Source: Arthrobacter pigmenti (GTDB lineage Bacteria; Actinomycetota; Actinomycetes; Actinomycetales; Micrococcaceae). Taken from it: 64,000 bases of DNA. The notes under the pieces are model-generated. The model did not search any database, was not told the origin of the DNA, and was given only the letters and a program-made list of their open reading frames with translations. This document shows positions 45,791 through 54,181 of this stretch, piece after piece. The stretch covers positions 3,472,001-3,536,000 of the forward strand of contig NZ_JAATJL010000001.1 of NCBI RefSeq assembly GCF_011927905.1, read 5' to 3'. The position numbers and the translations under genes are program-made. The first letter of the stretch is position 1. Each line of letters starts with the position of its first letter.

Positions 45791-45947
45791 CGCGGTTGGT
45801 GGCCCGGTCAACCTGACCTGGCACAACCAGCTGTAGACGCCTAGCGCGAAAAGTGCGGCAACACAACATCCGGTGATCAAGCCAAAGGGGGAACGGTCTT
45901 GTAACCTTCTGCGCAAGGTCAGCGTTGGCCTCTCGCCTAGACCGGGG

Positions 45948-46340
45948 TTACATTTGTTTCATTCGGCGCTCGATGACAAGCGCAACGGTGACCGCCGTGA
46001 GCACTCCGATGATGGTCAGGATCAGAAGGAGCAGCAGCAGGTCTCTGGGCACGACCAGTGCGAGAAATGACATGAGGGCGACAAGTACTGCGGCACTCAA
46101 GAGGACAGCCATCCGCAGTCTTCTCAGCTTGGCTCTAGCGGGAGCAGTCTCAGAGGCTGGTTCCTTACTCTTGCTTGATTTTTCGAGCACAAAGGCCAGG
46201 CCCATCCCCACGATTCCCACGAAAGGTATGGTAATCATGAAGGGCGCGGCAAGGTTGGGCTGGGTGATCGCTAAGCCAGCCATTCCGAGCATGATCGCAA
46301 CTGCTGGAATAAGGACTGCTAGTCGAAGCTTCAAGTTCAT
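45948..46340 (-). CDS. Four-helix membrane protein, candidate immunity protein
   Basis: A 130-residue protein with four hydrophobic segments (about 7-24, 31-50, 77-98 and 100-122) and a basic, Ser/Lys-rich cytoplasmic loop between helices 2 and 3. It resembles no family I can name. The start ATG at 46340 comes one base after the Rhs stop codon (46342-46344), so translation is probably coupled to it; a longer frame to 46394 overlaps the Rhs coding end. Position directly behind a toxin-like secreted protein suggests immunity against its hydrophobic tip; this is inference only. It could also be an unrelated DUF membrane protein. Confidence 0.65.
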   Translation of the reverse strand: MNLKLRLAVLIPAVAIMLGMAGLAITQPNLAAPFMITIPFVGIVGMGLAFVLEKSSKSKEPASETAPARAKLRRLRMAVLLSAAVLVALMSFLALVVPRDLLLLLLILTIIGVLTAVTVALVIERRMKQM

Positions 46341-46341
46341 C

Positions 46342-49300
46342 TCATGTTCCAAAAGTGATGAGCGCCACGGCTGGGCACGCGATGAGGCCGCCAATAAGAC
46401 CTACTCCAAGTGACGCGATCCCTAAGAGAGTGAAGCCGACGCCGCATATCAAGTTAGCGGCGAAGTCGTTCTCTTCTTCGGTCAGGAGGCCGGTTGGATC
46501 TGTGTTGTTCGTTGGACTGCACTCGGCGTAGGTGTATCTATTCTGCTCGAGAGCTGATGGGTCGGGTTGGGTGAAGCGTCCGGTGGTGGAGTCGTAGTAT
46601 CGGGCGCCGAGTTTGGTGTATCCGGTGGCGGCGTCTTTGTAGCCGCCGGTGAATTGGAATGGATTGTTGGCGGCTTGGGTTCCGGTGGTGGTGGTGTTGC
46701 CCCAGGAGTCGTAGGTGTAGGTGGCGGCTTTGGCTTGGGTGTTGTTGGTTAGAGCGATGGTGGAGCCGAGAGCGTCGGTGGTGTAGTAGAAGGTTCCGGC
46801 GCTGTTGGTCATGCTGAGCAGGTTGCCTTGAGGATCTCGAAGGAACGAGGTCGTTGCACCGTTGTTGGTGGTGCGGGTGATGCCGAGTATTCCGTTGAGG
46901 ATGTTGATGGTTCCGGCGGTGGTGCGTTCGGTGTTGGACGGTCCGGCGTAGGTGAACGATGTGGTGGTGCCGTTGCGGGTGTGTGCGGTCATCTGGTCGA
47001 ACACGTTGTAGGTGCTGGTTGGAGTACCGGCTTTGGTGGTGTTCCCGTTGGCGTCGTAGGTGTAGGTCGCGGCCCCGGAGGGTGGCGTAGCGCAGGGACC
47101 GGAGGTGGCTGCGCTCCAGCAAAGCTGATCGGCGGCGTTGTACGCGTAGTGCACGGTTGGGGTGCCGGTCTTAGCGGCGGTGAGCCGGTTGCCGTTGGCG
47201 TCGTAGGTCCAGGACTCGGTGGTTGATCCGGTGACCGCTGCGGTGAGGCGTTGCATTTTGTCGTAGGTGTAAGTGGTGGTTGCACCGGTTTCGGTGGTCA
47301 TAGTCTTGCGCAGGGCGCCGTCTTTACCGCTGGCGCCGACGGTGTAGGTGTAGGCGCGTTTGGTGAGTACCGTGCCGCTGCTGTTGGTCGCGGTGATGGA
47401 GGCGATGCGACCGGCGTTGTCGTAGACGGTGGTGTTGGTGACACCGTTTGGATGTTTGGTGGCGGTGCGCCGGTCGTTGTCGTCGTAGGCGAAACCGGTG
47501 CATTTGGTGCTGTTCGGGAAGACCGGAGTGGCGGGGCAGGAACCGCCGGGAGCGGCCAAGGCAGTGAGCCGGCCGTCGTCATCGTAGCGGTAGGTGACGG
47601 TGCCGGCTGGGTCGGTGTGCGAGGTGACGTTGGAGGCGTGATCGAAAGTGAGAATTGTGGTGGCCCCGCCGATGGTTTTCGTCGTGGGCCGGTTCTGCGC
47701 ATCGAAGCTGTAGGTGCTGTTACCGGCGGCGTCGGTACGGCCGGTGAGGTTGCCGTTGGCGTCGTAGCTGTAACTCACGCAGGTCGCAGTAACACAGGTG
47801 GCCCCGTAACGGATTTGTGTGAGCCGGTCGACCCCGTCGTAGGTGTAGGTGGCGATCTGGCCTTTGCCGTCGGTGCTGGTGGCGACCCGGCCTGCGGCGT
47901 CGAAGGTGTTCGTTACCACGCCCATGGGTGCCGGTTCGGCGATAGTGACCGGGTTCCGGGCACTGTTGTAAGTGATCGAGGTGGTGTTGCCCTTGCCGTC
48001 GATGGTTTTGCAGAGCTGACCACGGAGAGCACCGCAGGTGGTACCTGCAGCATCACCCTGGTAGCGGTTGACGAGGGTCCCGCCCTGCCCGGACGGCGTG
48101 AGCGTCTGGTACGGGCGCTGCGTGACAGAGTCGTACGTGTAGGTGGTCGTATTGCCTTCACTGTCGGTGGAGGAGGTCGGCTGATACTCCAACCATGCAT
48201 CCCCCGCGGTGGCCGGCGGGTAGGTATACGTGACCTGTGTGCCAGTGCCGCCGGCCGCGCCCGCCGGAGACGTGACTGTGGCGAGGGTGTTGTTCGGGTT
48301 CCATGTCTGAGTTGTCAGGTTCCCGAGTTCATTCAGGGTGCTGAGCACGTCATCGTGTGCGTTGAAGGTCCTCGTGGTGGTGTGCCCGAGCGGGTCGGTC
48401 ACGGCGGTGACCTGCCGCGCCGAATTGAAGGTGTATGCGGTTTGTCGGTTATCGGTGTCCGTTAGGTAGGCGGTGGTGGAGCTATAGGAGGACAGGGTGT
48501 CCACGCTCCATGCGTCGGTGCCGAACCCGAAATGTACCTGCGCGGCTTTGCCATCGTAGTAGGACAGGTCGGTGGTGGTGTTCCGGCCGTCCGTGAAGGT
48601 CTCCATCAAACCGTTGCTGTAGTAGGAGAACCCGTAGTTCTCTCCGGTGGGGTCGGTGATGTCATGCATGCGGCCCTGGGAGTCGTAATCGATCCAGATG
48701 ATCCGGCCCAAGGTGTGATCGGTGACTTTCGAGGGTTGTTCGGTGTTATCGGAGTCGTGATAGCCGAAGCTGACCTGCCGGCCGTTCGGGGTGGTGATCG
48801 AAGCGAGCCGCCCGCTGGAATCGTATGCGTAGGCGATCCGGTCCGCGGTGGCACTGTAGTGATCTCCCGCGTAGGCGAGCCGGAACACGCCACTGATTTT
48901 CTGGTAGAAGTTTGTGTGACCGGTGTCGTTGAACCGCAGCGTGATAGCGGTGGAGCTGAAGGCCGCGATCGAAGCGTTCAATCCCGGTGGCATGGTCCAG
49001 CCCCCGCCGGACTTCGGCATGAACTTATACGTTCCGCCGTCAGCGGCCGTGTACGTGACCGAACTATCGGTTCCAACTGTCAGCGCGGTTTCGTGAGTGC
49101 CCGCGGAAAGAGTGGGCCGGTGATCGTTAATGCTGTTGTATCGCCAGAACAGGTCGATATCCCTGTCCGCGCCTTCCAAGTGCAGCAAATCCCCGGTCAG
49201 CATGATGTTCCCCGTCGTCGGGTTCCATGCCAGGCGCACCGCATCAGTCAGGTCACGGCCGACCATTTCAGCAGCCTTACGATTCCCCGACAGATGGCCA

Positions 49301-49518
49301 TCCGGACCCGAAGCCGACGGCAAACTTGAGCTCAGCGCGAGGTTCTGCGGCATCGGCCCAGGCACGGCCCTAGCCGTTGATGCATCCGCCGTAATAGCGG
49401 TTGGAACCTTCGGCGCTGTCACTACGGTTTTCGGTATCGCGGCGGCGGAAATCCCAGCCCCAGTCACCATCAAAGTCGAAGTGATTACACTGACCAAGAA
49501 CGCGCGCCGAACTCCCAT
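46342..49518 (-). CDS. Secreted YD-repeat (Rhs-family) protein with hydrophobic C-terminal tip
   Basis: A 1058-residue protein. The ATG at 49518 gives a signal peptide (basic MGVRRA, then a hydrophobic stretch to about residue 29 ending near SAAAIP); longer frames are unlikely. An N-terminal beta-rich domain (about 40-300) is followed by more than a dozen YD repeats (for example YTYDSVTQRPYQ, YSYDANGNLTGR, YDNAGRIAS) and the Rhs core end, LGARYYDSTTGRFTQPDP, then NTDPTGLL at about 1005. Everything after DPTG is only about 48 residues: an acidic start (TEEEND) and a Gly-rich hydrophobic hairpin with two cysteines. YD shells enclose toxic tips in polymorphic toxins. No catalytic motif is seen in this tip; a membrane-active role is inferred. 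Confidence 0.88.
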   Translation of the reverse strand: MGVRRAFLVSVITSTLMVTGAGISAAAIPKTVVTAPKVPTAITADASTARAVPGPMPQNLALSSSLPSASGPDGHLSGNRKAAEMVGRDLTDAVRLAWNPTTGNIMLTGDLLHLEGADRDIDLFWRYNSINDHRPTLSAGTHETALTVGTDSSVTYTAADGGTYKFMPKSGGGWTMPPGLNASIAAFSSTAITLRFNDTGHTNFYQKISGVFRLAYAGDHYSATADRIAYAYDSSGRLASITTPNGRQVSFGYHDSDNTEQPSKVTDHTLGRIIWIDYDSQGRMHDITDPTGENYGFSYYSNGLMETFTDGRNTTTDLSYYDGKAAQVHFGFGTDAWSVDTLSSYSSTTAYLTDTDNRQTAYTFNSARQVTAVTDPLGHTTTRTFNAHDDVLSTLNELGNLTTQTWNPNNTLATVTSPAGAAGGTGTQVTYTYPPATAGDAWLEYQPTSSTDSEGNTTTYTYDSVTQRPYQTLTPSGQGGTLVNRYQGDAAGTTCGALRGQLCKTIDGKGNTTSITYNSARNPVTIAEPAPMGVVTNTFDAAGRVATSTDGKGQIATYTYDGVDRLTQIRYGATCVTATCVSYSYDANGNLTGRTDAAGNSTYSFDAQNRPTTKTIGGATTILTFDHASNVTSHTDPAGTVTYRYDDDGRLTALAAPGGSCPATPVFPNSTKCTGFAYDDNDRRTATKHPNGVTNTTVYDNAGRIASITATNSSGTVLTKRAYTYTVGASGKDGALRKTMTTETGATTTYTYDKMQRLTAAVTGSTTESWTYDANGNRLTAAKTGTPTVHYAYNAADQLCWSAATSGPCATPPSGAATYTYDANGNTTKAGTPTSTYNVFDQMTAHTRNGTTTSFTYAGPSNTERTTAGTINILNGILGITRTTNNGATTSFLRDPQGNLLSMTNSAGTFYYTTDALGSTIALTNNTQAKAATYTYDSWGNTTTTGTQAANNPFQFTGGYKDAATGYTKLGARYYDSTTGRFTQPDPSALEQNRYTYAECSPTNNTDPTGLLTEEENDFAANLICGVGFTLLGIASLGVGLIGGLIACPAVALITFGT

Positions 49519-49738
49519 CGAGGGACCCCCAGATGCCGGTCTATCACCCGCCCAGCGCGGGATAACCGAAAGTGTGGACCCGATTGGGCAGGATGGCAAT
49601 AGCGAGCCTCCGCTTCTCTCCGGACTTACAAGAAATTCCCAAGTGCTCGCTTACGGGTAGCAATCATACAGCTCACGCTGGTGCTTTTAGCGTTGTCTTG
49701 TTCTTAGGTCTAATGCGGGTGGGCAAGGAGGCCCACTC

Positions 49739-50164
49739 ATGCCACGCCTCACCAACCACAGTTTCATTCACCGTCACCAGTTCCTCCACACGACCTGGCT
49801 CAATTTCCCTAAGCTCTACGCCATCCTGTCTTCGCGGGAACAGTACGACCTGCACGCTTAATACCAACCAGCCAAAGATCTCAGCAGCGAAGAGCTGCTC
49901 GCTCAGCGCCAGCATTTTGACCAAACACAGCCAGCGCTTGGTCACCAGGCAGGTAAGTCCTATGCCACGCTGCACCGGATCTTCCGTACGGCCACCAGTG
50001 CCATGGATTTCGATCCTCGTGTGGTCAACCACGCGGCGCACGCCCATCTCCAGCGCACCGAACCCCCACCGTCCGTCGAAGCCTCCCGAGAAGTCCCAGG
50101 TGCACCGGGTCTCCACGACCGCGCAATCCGGCATACGGTATCCAAGAGTGCTGCGGGTCAGTAG
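49739..50164 (+). pseudogene. Conserved-looking hypothetical gene interrupted by a stop codon
   Basis: A frame of 142 codons opens with ATG at 49739, eight bases after AGGAG, and reads coherently (PRLTNHSFIHRHQFLHTTWL, FPKLYAILSSREQYDLHA). It meets TAA at 49859-49861 (codon 41), then continues in the same frame to TAG at 50162 with equally protein-like sequence (YQPAKDLSSEELLAQRQHFD, SYATLHRIFRTATSAMD). Loss of one Tyr or Asp codon by a point mutation is the simplest reading. I do not recognise a named family; it seems to be a small basic helical protein of the mobile-element type. The 220 bases between it and the divergent Rhs start hold nothing else visible. Confidence 0.55.
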
Positions 50165-50168
50165 CGTC

Positions 50169-50315
50169 GTGCGGCCGGAGCTTGACGTCGAGTTGCTGGT
50201 CCGTGCACTGCGCCAGATCGCCGAAAGCCAACTCAAACGAGCAGTCTTCACTCCGCCGAGCCCACCCGACTGGCCTGGAAGTTCAGCACCGCCCGACGAT
50301 CCGTCACGTCAGTAA
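50169..50315 (+). CDS. Possible 48-residue protein after the broken gene
   Basis: GTG at 50169, four bases after the stop of the preceding frame. The first half (RPELDVELLVRALRQIAESQLKRA) is a plausible amphipathic helix; the second half is Pro-rich and lies opposite the end of the HTH gene, so it may be readthrough past a junction. No ribosome binding site is clear. It could be the second gene of the broken unit or chance. Confidence 0.25.
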   Translation: MRPELDVELLVRALRQIAESQLKRAVFTPPSPPDWPGSSAPPDDPSRQ

Positions 50316-50625
50316 TACCGAATCGGTCACCGATCCGTTGGTAGCTCCAGCCAGTATCCCGGAGTTCGCTGGCATGGCGGTGTTGCTCCGGCGTCAAGGC
50401 CCGCAGCGGCCGCAACGTCACCCCACGCCGCCGCAGATGGGCTTTTACAGTTTGCTCGTGGATGCCGAACAGCCGGGTCAGATCCCGGACTGAGGTGCCG
50501 GCGGCGTACAGCTCGACCAGTTCATCTACTTCGACCGGCGTCAGCTTCTTGTTGGGCTGCACCAGCTTGGTGACGCCGATGCTATCAGCAGTAGGCGACT
50601 CAGGCTGTAAATCCGCGGCTTCCAA
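50248..50625 (-). CDS. Helix-turn-helix protein, recombinase tail remnant
   Basis: Up to 125 residues from a TTG at 50625. It reads LEAADLQPESP, then VQPNKKLTPVEVDELVELYA and two helix-turn-helix units (SVRDLTRLFGIHEQTVKAHL and the region of WSYQRIGDRFGITDVT). Such paired HTH tails occur at the C-termini of, or just after, actinobacterial serine recombinases. The frame also runs upstream as FRRLIKSLEAAD without a start, so this looks like the 3' end of a longer gene cut at the island border. The end (RAVLNFQASRVGSAE) looks altered by a frameshift. Function as a free DNA-binding protein is uncertain. Confidence 0.5.
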   Translation of the reverse strand: MEAADLQPESPTADSIGVTKLVQPNKKLTPVEVDELVELYAAGTSVRDLTRLFGIHEQTVKAHLRRRGVTLRPLRALTPEQHRHASELRDTGWSYQRIGDRFGITDVTDRRAVLNFQASRVGSAE

Positions 50626-50656
50626 GGATTTGATCAGCCGCCGGAATGGTTTGCCA

Positions 50657-50684
50657 GGGTTCGCAAGCGATCCCCCTCGCGCAC
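50657..50684 (+). repeat. Partial copy of the tRNA-Leu 3' end (candidate att site)
   Basis: GGGTTC (50657-50662) and, after a diverged stretch, ATCCCCCTCGCGCAC (50670-50684). The last 13 bases equal tRNA-Leu 45328-45340. The CCA is not kept; the next bases are ATTTG. Confidence 0.65.
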
Positions 50685-50692
50685 ATTTGTTG

Positions 50693-50731
50693 GAAGCGTC
50701 CCGGTCATGTGGCCGGGACGCTTCTGTTTTT
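50693..50731 (+). terminator. Terminator next to the tRNA-Leu end copy
   Basis: A perfect 12-bp stem, GAAGCGTCCCGG (50693-50704) with its complement at 50713-50724, followed by TGTTTTT. The T run is on the plus strand, so it does not serve the leftward dnaE2; it fits as the original terminator of tRNA-Leu before the island entered. Confidence 0.8.
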
Positions 50732-50760
50732 GGATCGAATCCGATTCGGTGTGCACCGGA

Positions 50761-53700
50761 TCAACGGAAGTCCCGGGATTTGGTTGCCGCCTTCAACCGG
50801 AGAACCTCGAACTTGTCCGCCACGAGATTCACCACCCCTTCCTTGGACCGTTCCAGCACACCGCGGACCAGTACGCTGCTGGCTTCCCTGGCGATCCTTC
50901 GATACCGCTGCCACACCCCCACGGAACAGATGACGTTCACCAACCCGGTTTCGTCCTCAAGGTTCATAAAGGTGATGCCGCTGGCTGTGGCTGGCCGCTG
51001 CCGGTGGGTCACCACCCCACCCACCTCAACCCGCCGCCCCGATTCGGCGTGGTGGAGGTCCGCGGCGCTCAGTGCGCCCCGGCGTCGTAATGTCGGGCGG
51101 ACGTGGCGCACCGGGTGGTCATCAGTGGTGATGCCGGTTGACCACAGGTCTGCCGCAACGCGGTCGACCTCGGTGAGGTCAGGAAACAGGGGCGGCTGGA
51201 TGTAGACGGTGGTTCCCTTGATTTGACCCTCACGCTCGGTGGAGGCAGGCCCGGCATTCCATAGCGCTTCACGCTGGGACAGTCCCATTGAGTCGAAGGC
51301 TCCGGCTGCGGCCAGCGCTTCAAGGTGATTGGAGTTCAGTTCTGTGCGGCGGGCGAGTTCGCCCATGCTTTCGAACGGGCCGTTGGCCTCACGTTCCTCA
51401 ACGATGACCTTTGCAAGTTTTTTGCCGATCGACTGCACGCTGTCCAGGCCTAACCGGACCGTGAAGTTGCCGTCCCGGCGGTGAGCGTCCGAGTCGAAGG
51501 GGACACTGCGATCGAACTTGCCCACCGGCGGCTGATCGTAGTTCAGGCAGGCGGCCGAGCCCGTGGGGCCGTCGTCGTCGTGCTCCCGCTCAAGGTCCGC
51601 ATGAATCCCTGAGAGCAGGATGTCGGGGCGAAGCACCTTCACGCCGTGCCGGCGGGCGTCGGCGACCAGGGTCTGGGGGGAGTAGAAGCCCATGGGCTGT
51701 GCCCGCAACAGCGAAGCCAGGAACGCGCCAGGATAGTGCAGCCGTAGCCAGGAGCTGGCGTAGACCAGCAGGGCAAAGCTGATCGAGTGGCTTTCAGCGA
51801 ACCCGAAGTTGGCGAACGCCTGGATTTTCCGGTAGACGGAATCGGCGACCTCGCCGGTGATTCCGTTCTCTGCCATGCCCGCGTAGAGCTTCTCCCTGAG
51901 GGTGTCGATCCGCTCCAGGCCGCGCTTGGAACCCATGGCGCGGCGGAGTACGTCGGCGTCGGCGCCCGAACAGTTACCCACCACCATGGCCATCTGCATG
52001 AGTTGCTCCTGGAACAGCGGTACACCGAGCGTGCGCTTGAGAACCGGCTCAAGTTTGGGGTGCAGGTAACTCTCGTCCTCCTCTCCCAGTTTTCGCTTAA
52101 TATACGGATGAACCGCTCCTCCCTGGATGGGGCCGGGGCGAACCAGCGCCACTTCGATGACGAGGTCATAGAACCGGCGGGGTTGGAGCCGCGGCAGCAT
52201 GCCCATTTGGGCGCGGCTCTCCACCTGGAACACCCCGACCGAGTCGGCAAAGCACAGTTGGTCATAAACTCCTTGCTCCTCCCGGGGGATGGTGTGCAAC
52301 GTCCATTCCTCGCCGAAGTGTTTCTTCACGAGGTCGAAGTTGTACTGGATGGCCGCCATGATGCCGAGGCCCAGTAGATCGAACTTGACCAGGCCCATCC
52401 ACGCGCAGTCGTCCTTGTCCCACTGCAGGACGGTGCGCCCCTCCATGCGGCCGTGTTCAATGGGGCAGACCTCTCCGATGGGCCGGTCGGTGAGAACCAT
52501 CCCGCCTGAGTGGATTCCCATATGCCGCGGAAATTTCAGTACTTCCTGTGCGAGCTCGACCACGGGTTCGGGAATGTCGTGATCATCACTGGATACCAGC
52601 GCACCCCACCGTTCCACCTGCCGGGACCAAGCATCCTGCTGACCGGGACTGTGACCGAGCGCCTTGGCCATGTCCCGCACCGCAAACTTGGGCCGGTAGG
52701 TGATGACATTGGCCACCTGGGCTGCGTTGAAACGCCCGTACTTCTTATAGACGTACTGGATCACTTCTTCGCGGCGGTCGGAGTCGAAGTCGACGTCGAT
52801 GTCCGGCTCCTCATCCCGCAGGCTGGAAAGGAAGCGTTCAAAGGGGAGTTCATACAGGATGGAGTCGACGGCGGTGATCCCCAGCAGGTAGCAGACCGCG
52901 GAGTTCGCCGCTGATCCGCGTCCCTGGCACAGGATGCCCTTGCTGCGTGCGAACCGGACCAGGTCATGGACGATGAGGAAGTAGCCCGGGAAGTTCTTCT
53001 CCGCGATGACCTTGAGCTCTTTCTCGATGCGCTCGCGTACGTCGTCGCGTCCGGCATAAAACTTCGCGGCCCCCTCCCACACGAGTTTCCGCAGCCAGCT
53101 CATCTGGGTGTGACCCTCTGGAAGGTAAAGCTTGGGAAGCCCGGGTTTCACGCTGCTGAGCGTGAACGCCAGCTCATCAGCCAGCTCGACCGTCCGCTCC
53201 ACCGCCCCCGGGTAGGCGGCAAAGCGTGCAATCATCTCCGCCCCGCTGCGCAGGTGTGCCGTGCCCGACGCCGGCAGCCACCCATTCATCTCATCCAGCG
53301 ACCTGCGCGCACGAACCGCAGCCAACGCCGTGGCCAGCCTGTGTTGCTGCGGGACGGCGTAATGCACGTTGTTGGTGGCCACCACAGGGAGTTTCAGCTG
53401 GGCGGCGATGTCCGCGAGGGCGTCGTTATGCGCGCTGTCCAGCGGATTGCCGTGATCATAAAGTTCGACGACGACGTTGCCCGCACCGAACAGGTCCACC
53501 AGACGCCGGGCTTCCCGCTCAGCTTCCCGAACGCCTTCATTCACAAGCGCATACCGCACTGTCCCTTTACGGCACCCGGTGAGGATCATCCAGTGGTTCT
53601 CGGCCTTAGCGGCAAGTTCGGCGAGGTTGTAGCGGGGCTTGCCTTTCTCGGCGTCGGGCTTTAACTGGGCTTCCGTAATTGCGGCGGCGAGCCGGTGGTA

Positions 53701-54165
53701 CCCCTCGGCACCACGGGCCAGGATGAGTAGGTGCCTGCCTTCAGGGTCCGGTTCCCCGTTCTGCGGCTTATTCAGTTCCAGGGACAGTTCGGCGCCATAG
53801 ATGGTGGAGAGCCCGGGGTATTTCTCTGCGGCTTCAGCGAGATGGACGATCCCGTACAGGCCGTCATGATCCGTCAAAGCCAGCCCGTGCAGGCGAAGGC
53901 GGTGGGCTTCCTCAACCAGCTGTTCCGGACTGGCGGCGCCATCGAGGAAGCTGAAGTTCGAATGCACGTGCAGTTCCGCGTACGGGACCACAGGTCCGCT
54001 GAGTGGGGGTGCGGGTTGCTCGGGCGGGAGGTAGGGGTGCCGTTTGAGGGACCACGCGGGGCTGTCGCCGCCATCGGCCCCCAGCGGAGGGGCGCCAGGA
54101 CGACGCCGGTCGGAGAGCGTCCGCTCAAATTCCGACCAGGGAATCGGGGGATTGTTGAAGCCCAT
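50761..54165 (-). CDS. dnaE2: Error-prone DNA polymerase DnaE2
   Basis: A 1134-residue C-family polymerase of the DnaE2 type, the catalytic part of the SOS mutasome. An N-terminal PHP domain begins AELHVHSNFSFLDGAASP (about 63-80) and the polymerase active-site motif PDIDVDFDSDRREEV lies near residue 452; LLGLGIMAAIQ and NFGFAESHS follow. C-terminal parts include an HhH region (SNHLEALAAAGAFDSMG) and an OB fold (VEVGGVVTHRQRP, FMNLEDETGLVNV). Length is normal (1050-1150). It ends the imuA-imuB-dnaE2 operon, 16 bases after imuB, and should be induced by DNA damage through the LexA box at 56545. Confidence 0.95.
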   Translation of the reverse strand: MGFNNPPIPWSEFERTLSDRRRPGAPPLGADGGDSPAWSLKRHPYLPPEQPAPPLSGPVVPYAELHVHSNFSFLDGAASPEQLVEEAHRLRLHGLALTDHDGLYGIVHLAEAAEKYPGLSTIYGAELSLELNKPQNGEPDPEGRHLLILARGAEGYHRLAAAITEAQLKPDAEKGKPRYNLAELAAKAENHWMILTGCRKGTVRYALVNEGVREAEREARRLVDLFGAGNVVVELYDHGNPLDSAHNDALADIAAQLKLPVVATNNVHYAVPQQHRLATALAAVRARRSLDEMNGWLPASGTAHLRSGAEMIARFAAYPGAVERTVELADELAFTLSSVKPGLPKLYLPEGHTQMSWLRKLVWEGAAKFYAGRDDVRERIEKELKVIAEKNFPGYFLIVHDLVRFARSKGILCQGRGSAANSAVCYLLGITAVDSILYELPFERFLSSLRDEEPDIDVDFDSDRREEVIQYVYKKYGRFNAAQVANVITYRPKFAVRDMAKALGHSPGQQDAWSRQVERWGALVSSDDHDIPEPVVELAQEVLKFPRHMGIHSGGMVLTDRPIGEVCPIEHGRMEGRTVLQWDKDDCAWMGLVKFDLLGLGIMAAIQYNFDLVKKHFGEEWTLHTIPREEQGVYDQLCFADSVGVFQVESRAQMGMLPRLQPRRFYDLVIEVALVRPGPIQGGAVHPYIKRKLGEEDESYLHPKLEPVLKRTLGVPLFQEQLMQMAMVVGNCSGADADVLRRAMGSKRGLERIDTLREKLYAGMAENGITGEVADSVYRKIQAFANFGFAESHSISFALLVYASSWLRLHYPGAFLASLLRAQPMGFYSPQTLVADARRHGVKVLRPDILLSGIHADLEREHDDDGPTGSAACLNYDQPPVGKFDRSVPFDSDAHRRDGNFTVRLGLDSVQSIGKKLAKVIVEEREANGPFESMGELARRTELNSNHLEALAAAGAFDSMGLSQREALWNAGPASTEREGQIKGTTVYIQPPLFPDLTEVDRVAADLWSTGITTDDHPVRHVRPTLRRRGALSAADLHHAESGRRVEVGGVVTHRQRPATASGITFMNLEDETGLVNVICSVGVWQRYRRIAREASSVLVRGVLERSKEGVVNLVADKFEVLRLKAATKSRDFR

Positions 54166-54181
54166 TCAGGTTCTCCGATCT

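Larger units (their letters stand above)
45328..50684. mobile_element. Putative genomic island in tRNA-Leu
   Basis: The 13-mer CCCCCTCGCGCAC ends the tRNA-Leu body (45328-45340) and recurs at 50672-50684, with a GGGTTC T-arm-like element also before the copy (50657-50662). Between the copies are recombinase remnants at both ends, an Rhs protein, a small membrane protein and a broken gene. None belongs to the conserved operons on either side, and base composition in the small genes is visibly lower in GC. No complete integrase is left, so the element is probably fixed. Confidence 0.6.

Noticed and set aside
45701-45916. Open frame with one hydrophobic stretch next to the recombinase remnant
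   Set aside because: Starts at TTG without a ribosome binding site and its second half is the out-of-frame recombinase sequence.
46560-47300. T/G-rich repetitive DNA as a possible non-coding repeat or CRISPR-like array
   Set aside because: The periodicity follows the YD-repeat codons of the Rhs gene; there are no identical spaced repeats with unique spacers.
47251-48465. 404-codon plus-strand frame opposite the Rhs gene
   Set aside because: Gly/Val-rich antisense shadow of the YD repeats, with no independent start signal.
49673-50251. 192-codon minus-strand frame opposite the broken gene
   Set aside because: The plus strand has the better start signal and more protein-like sequence; the minus frame has no recognisable feature.
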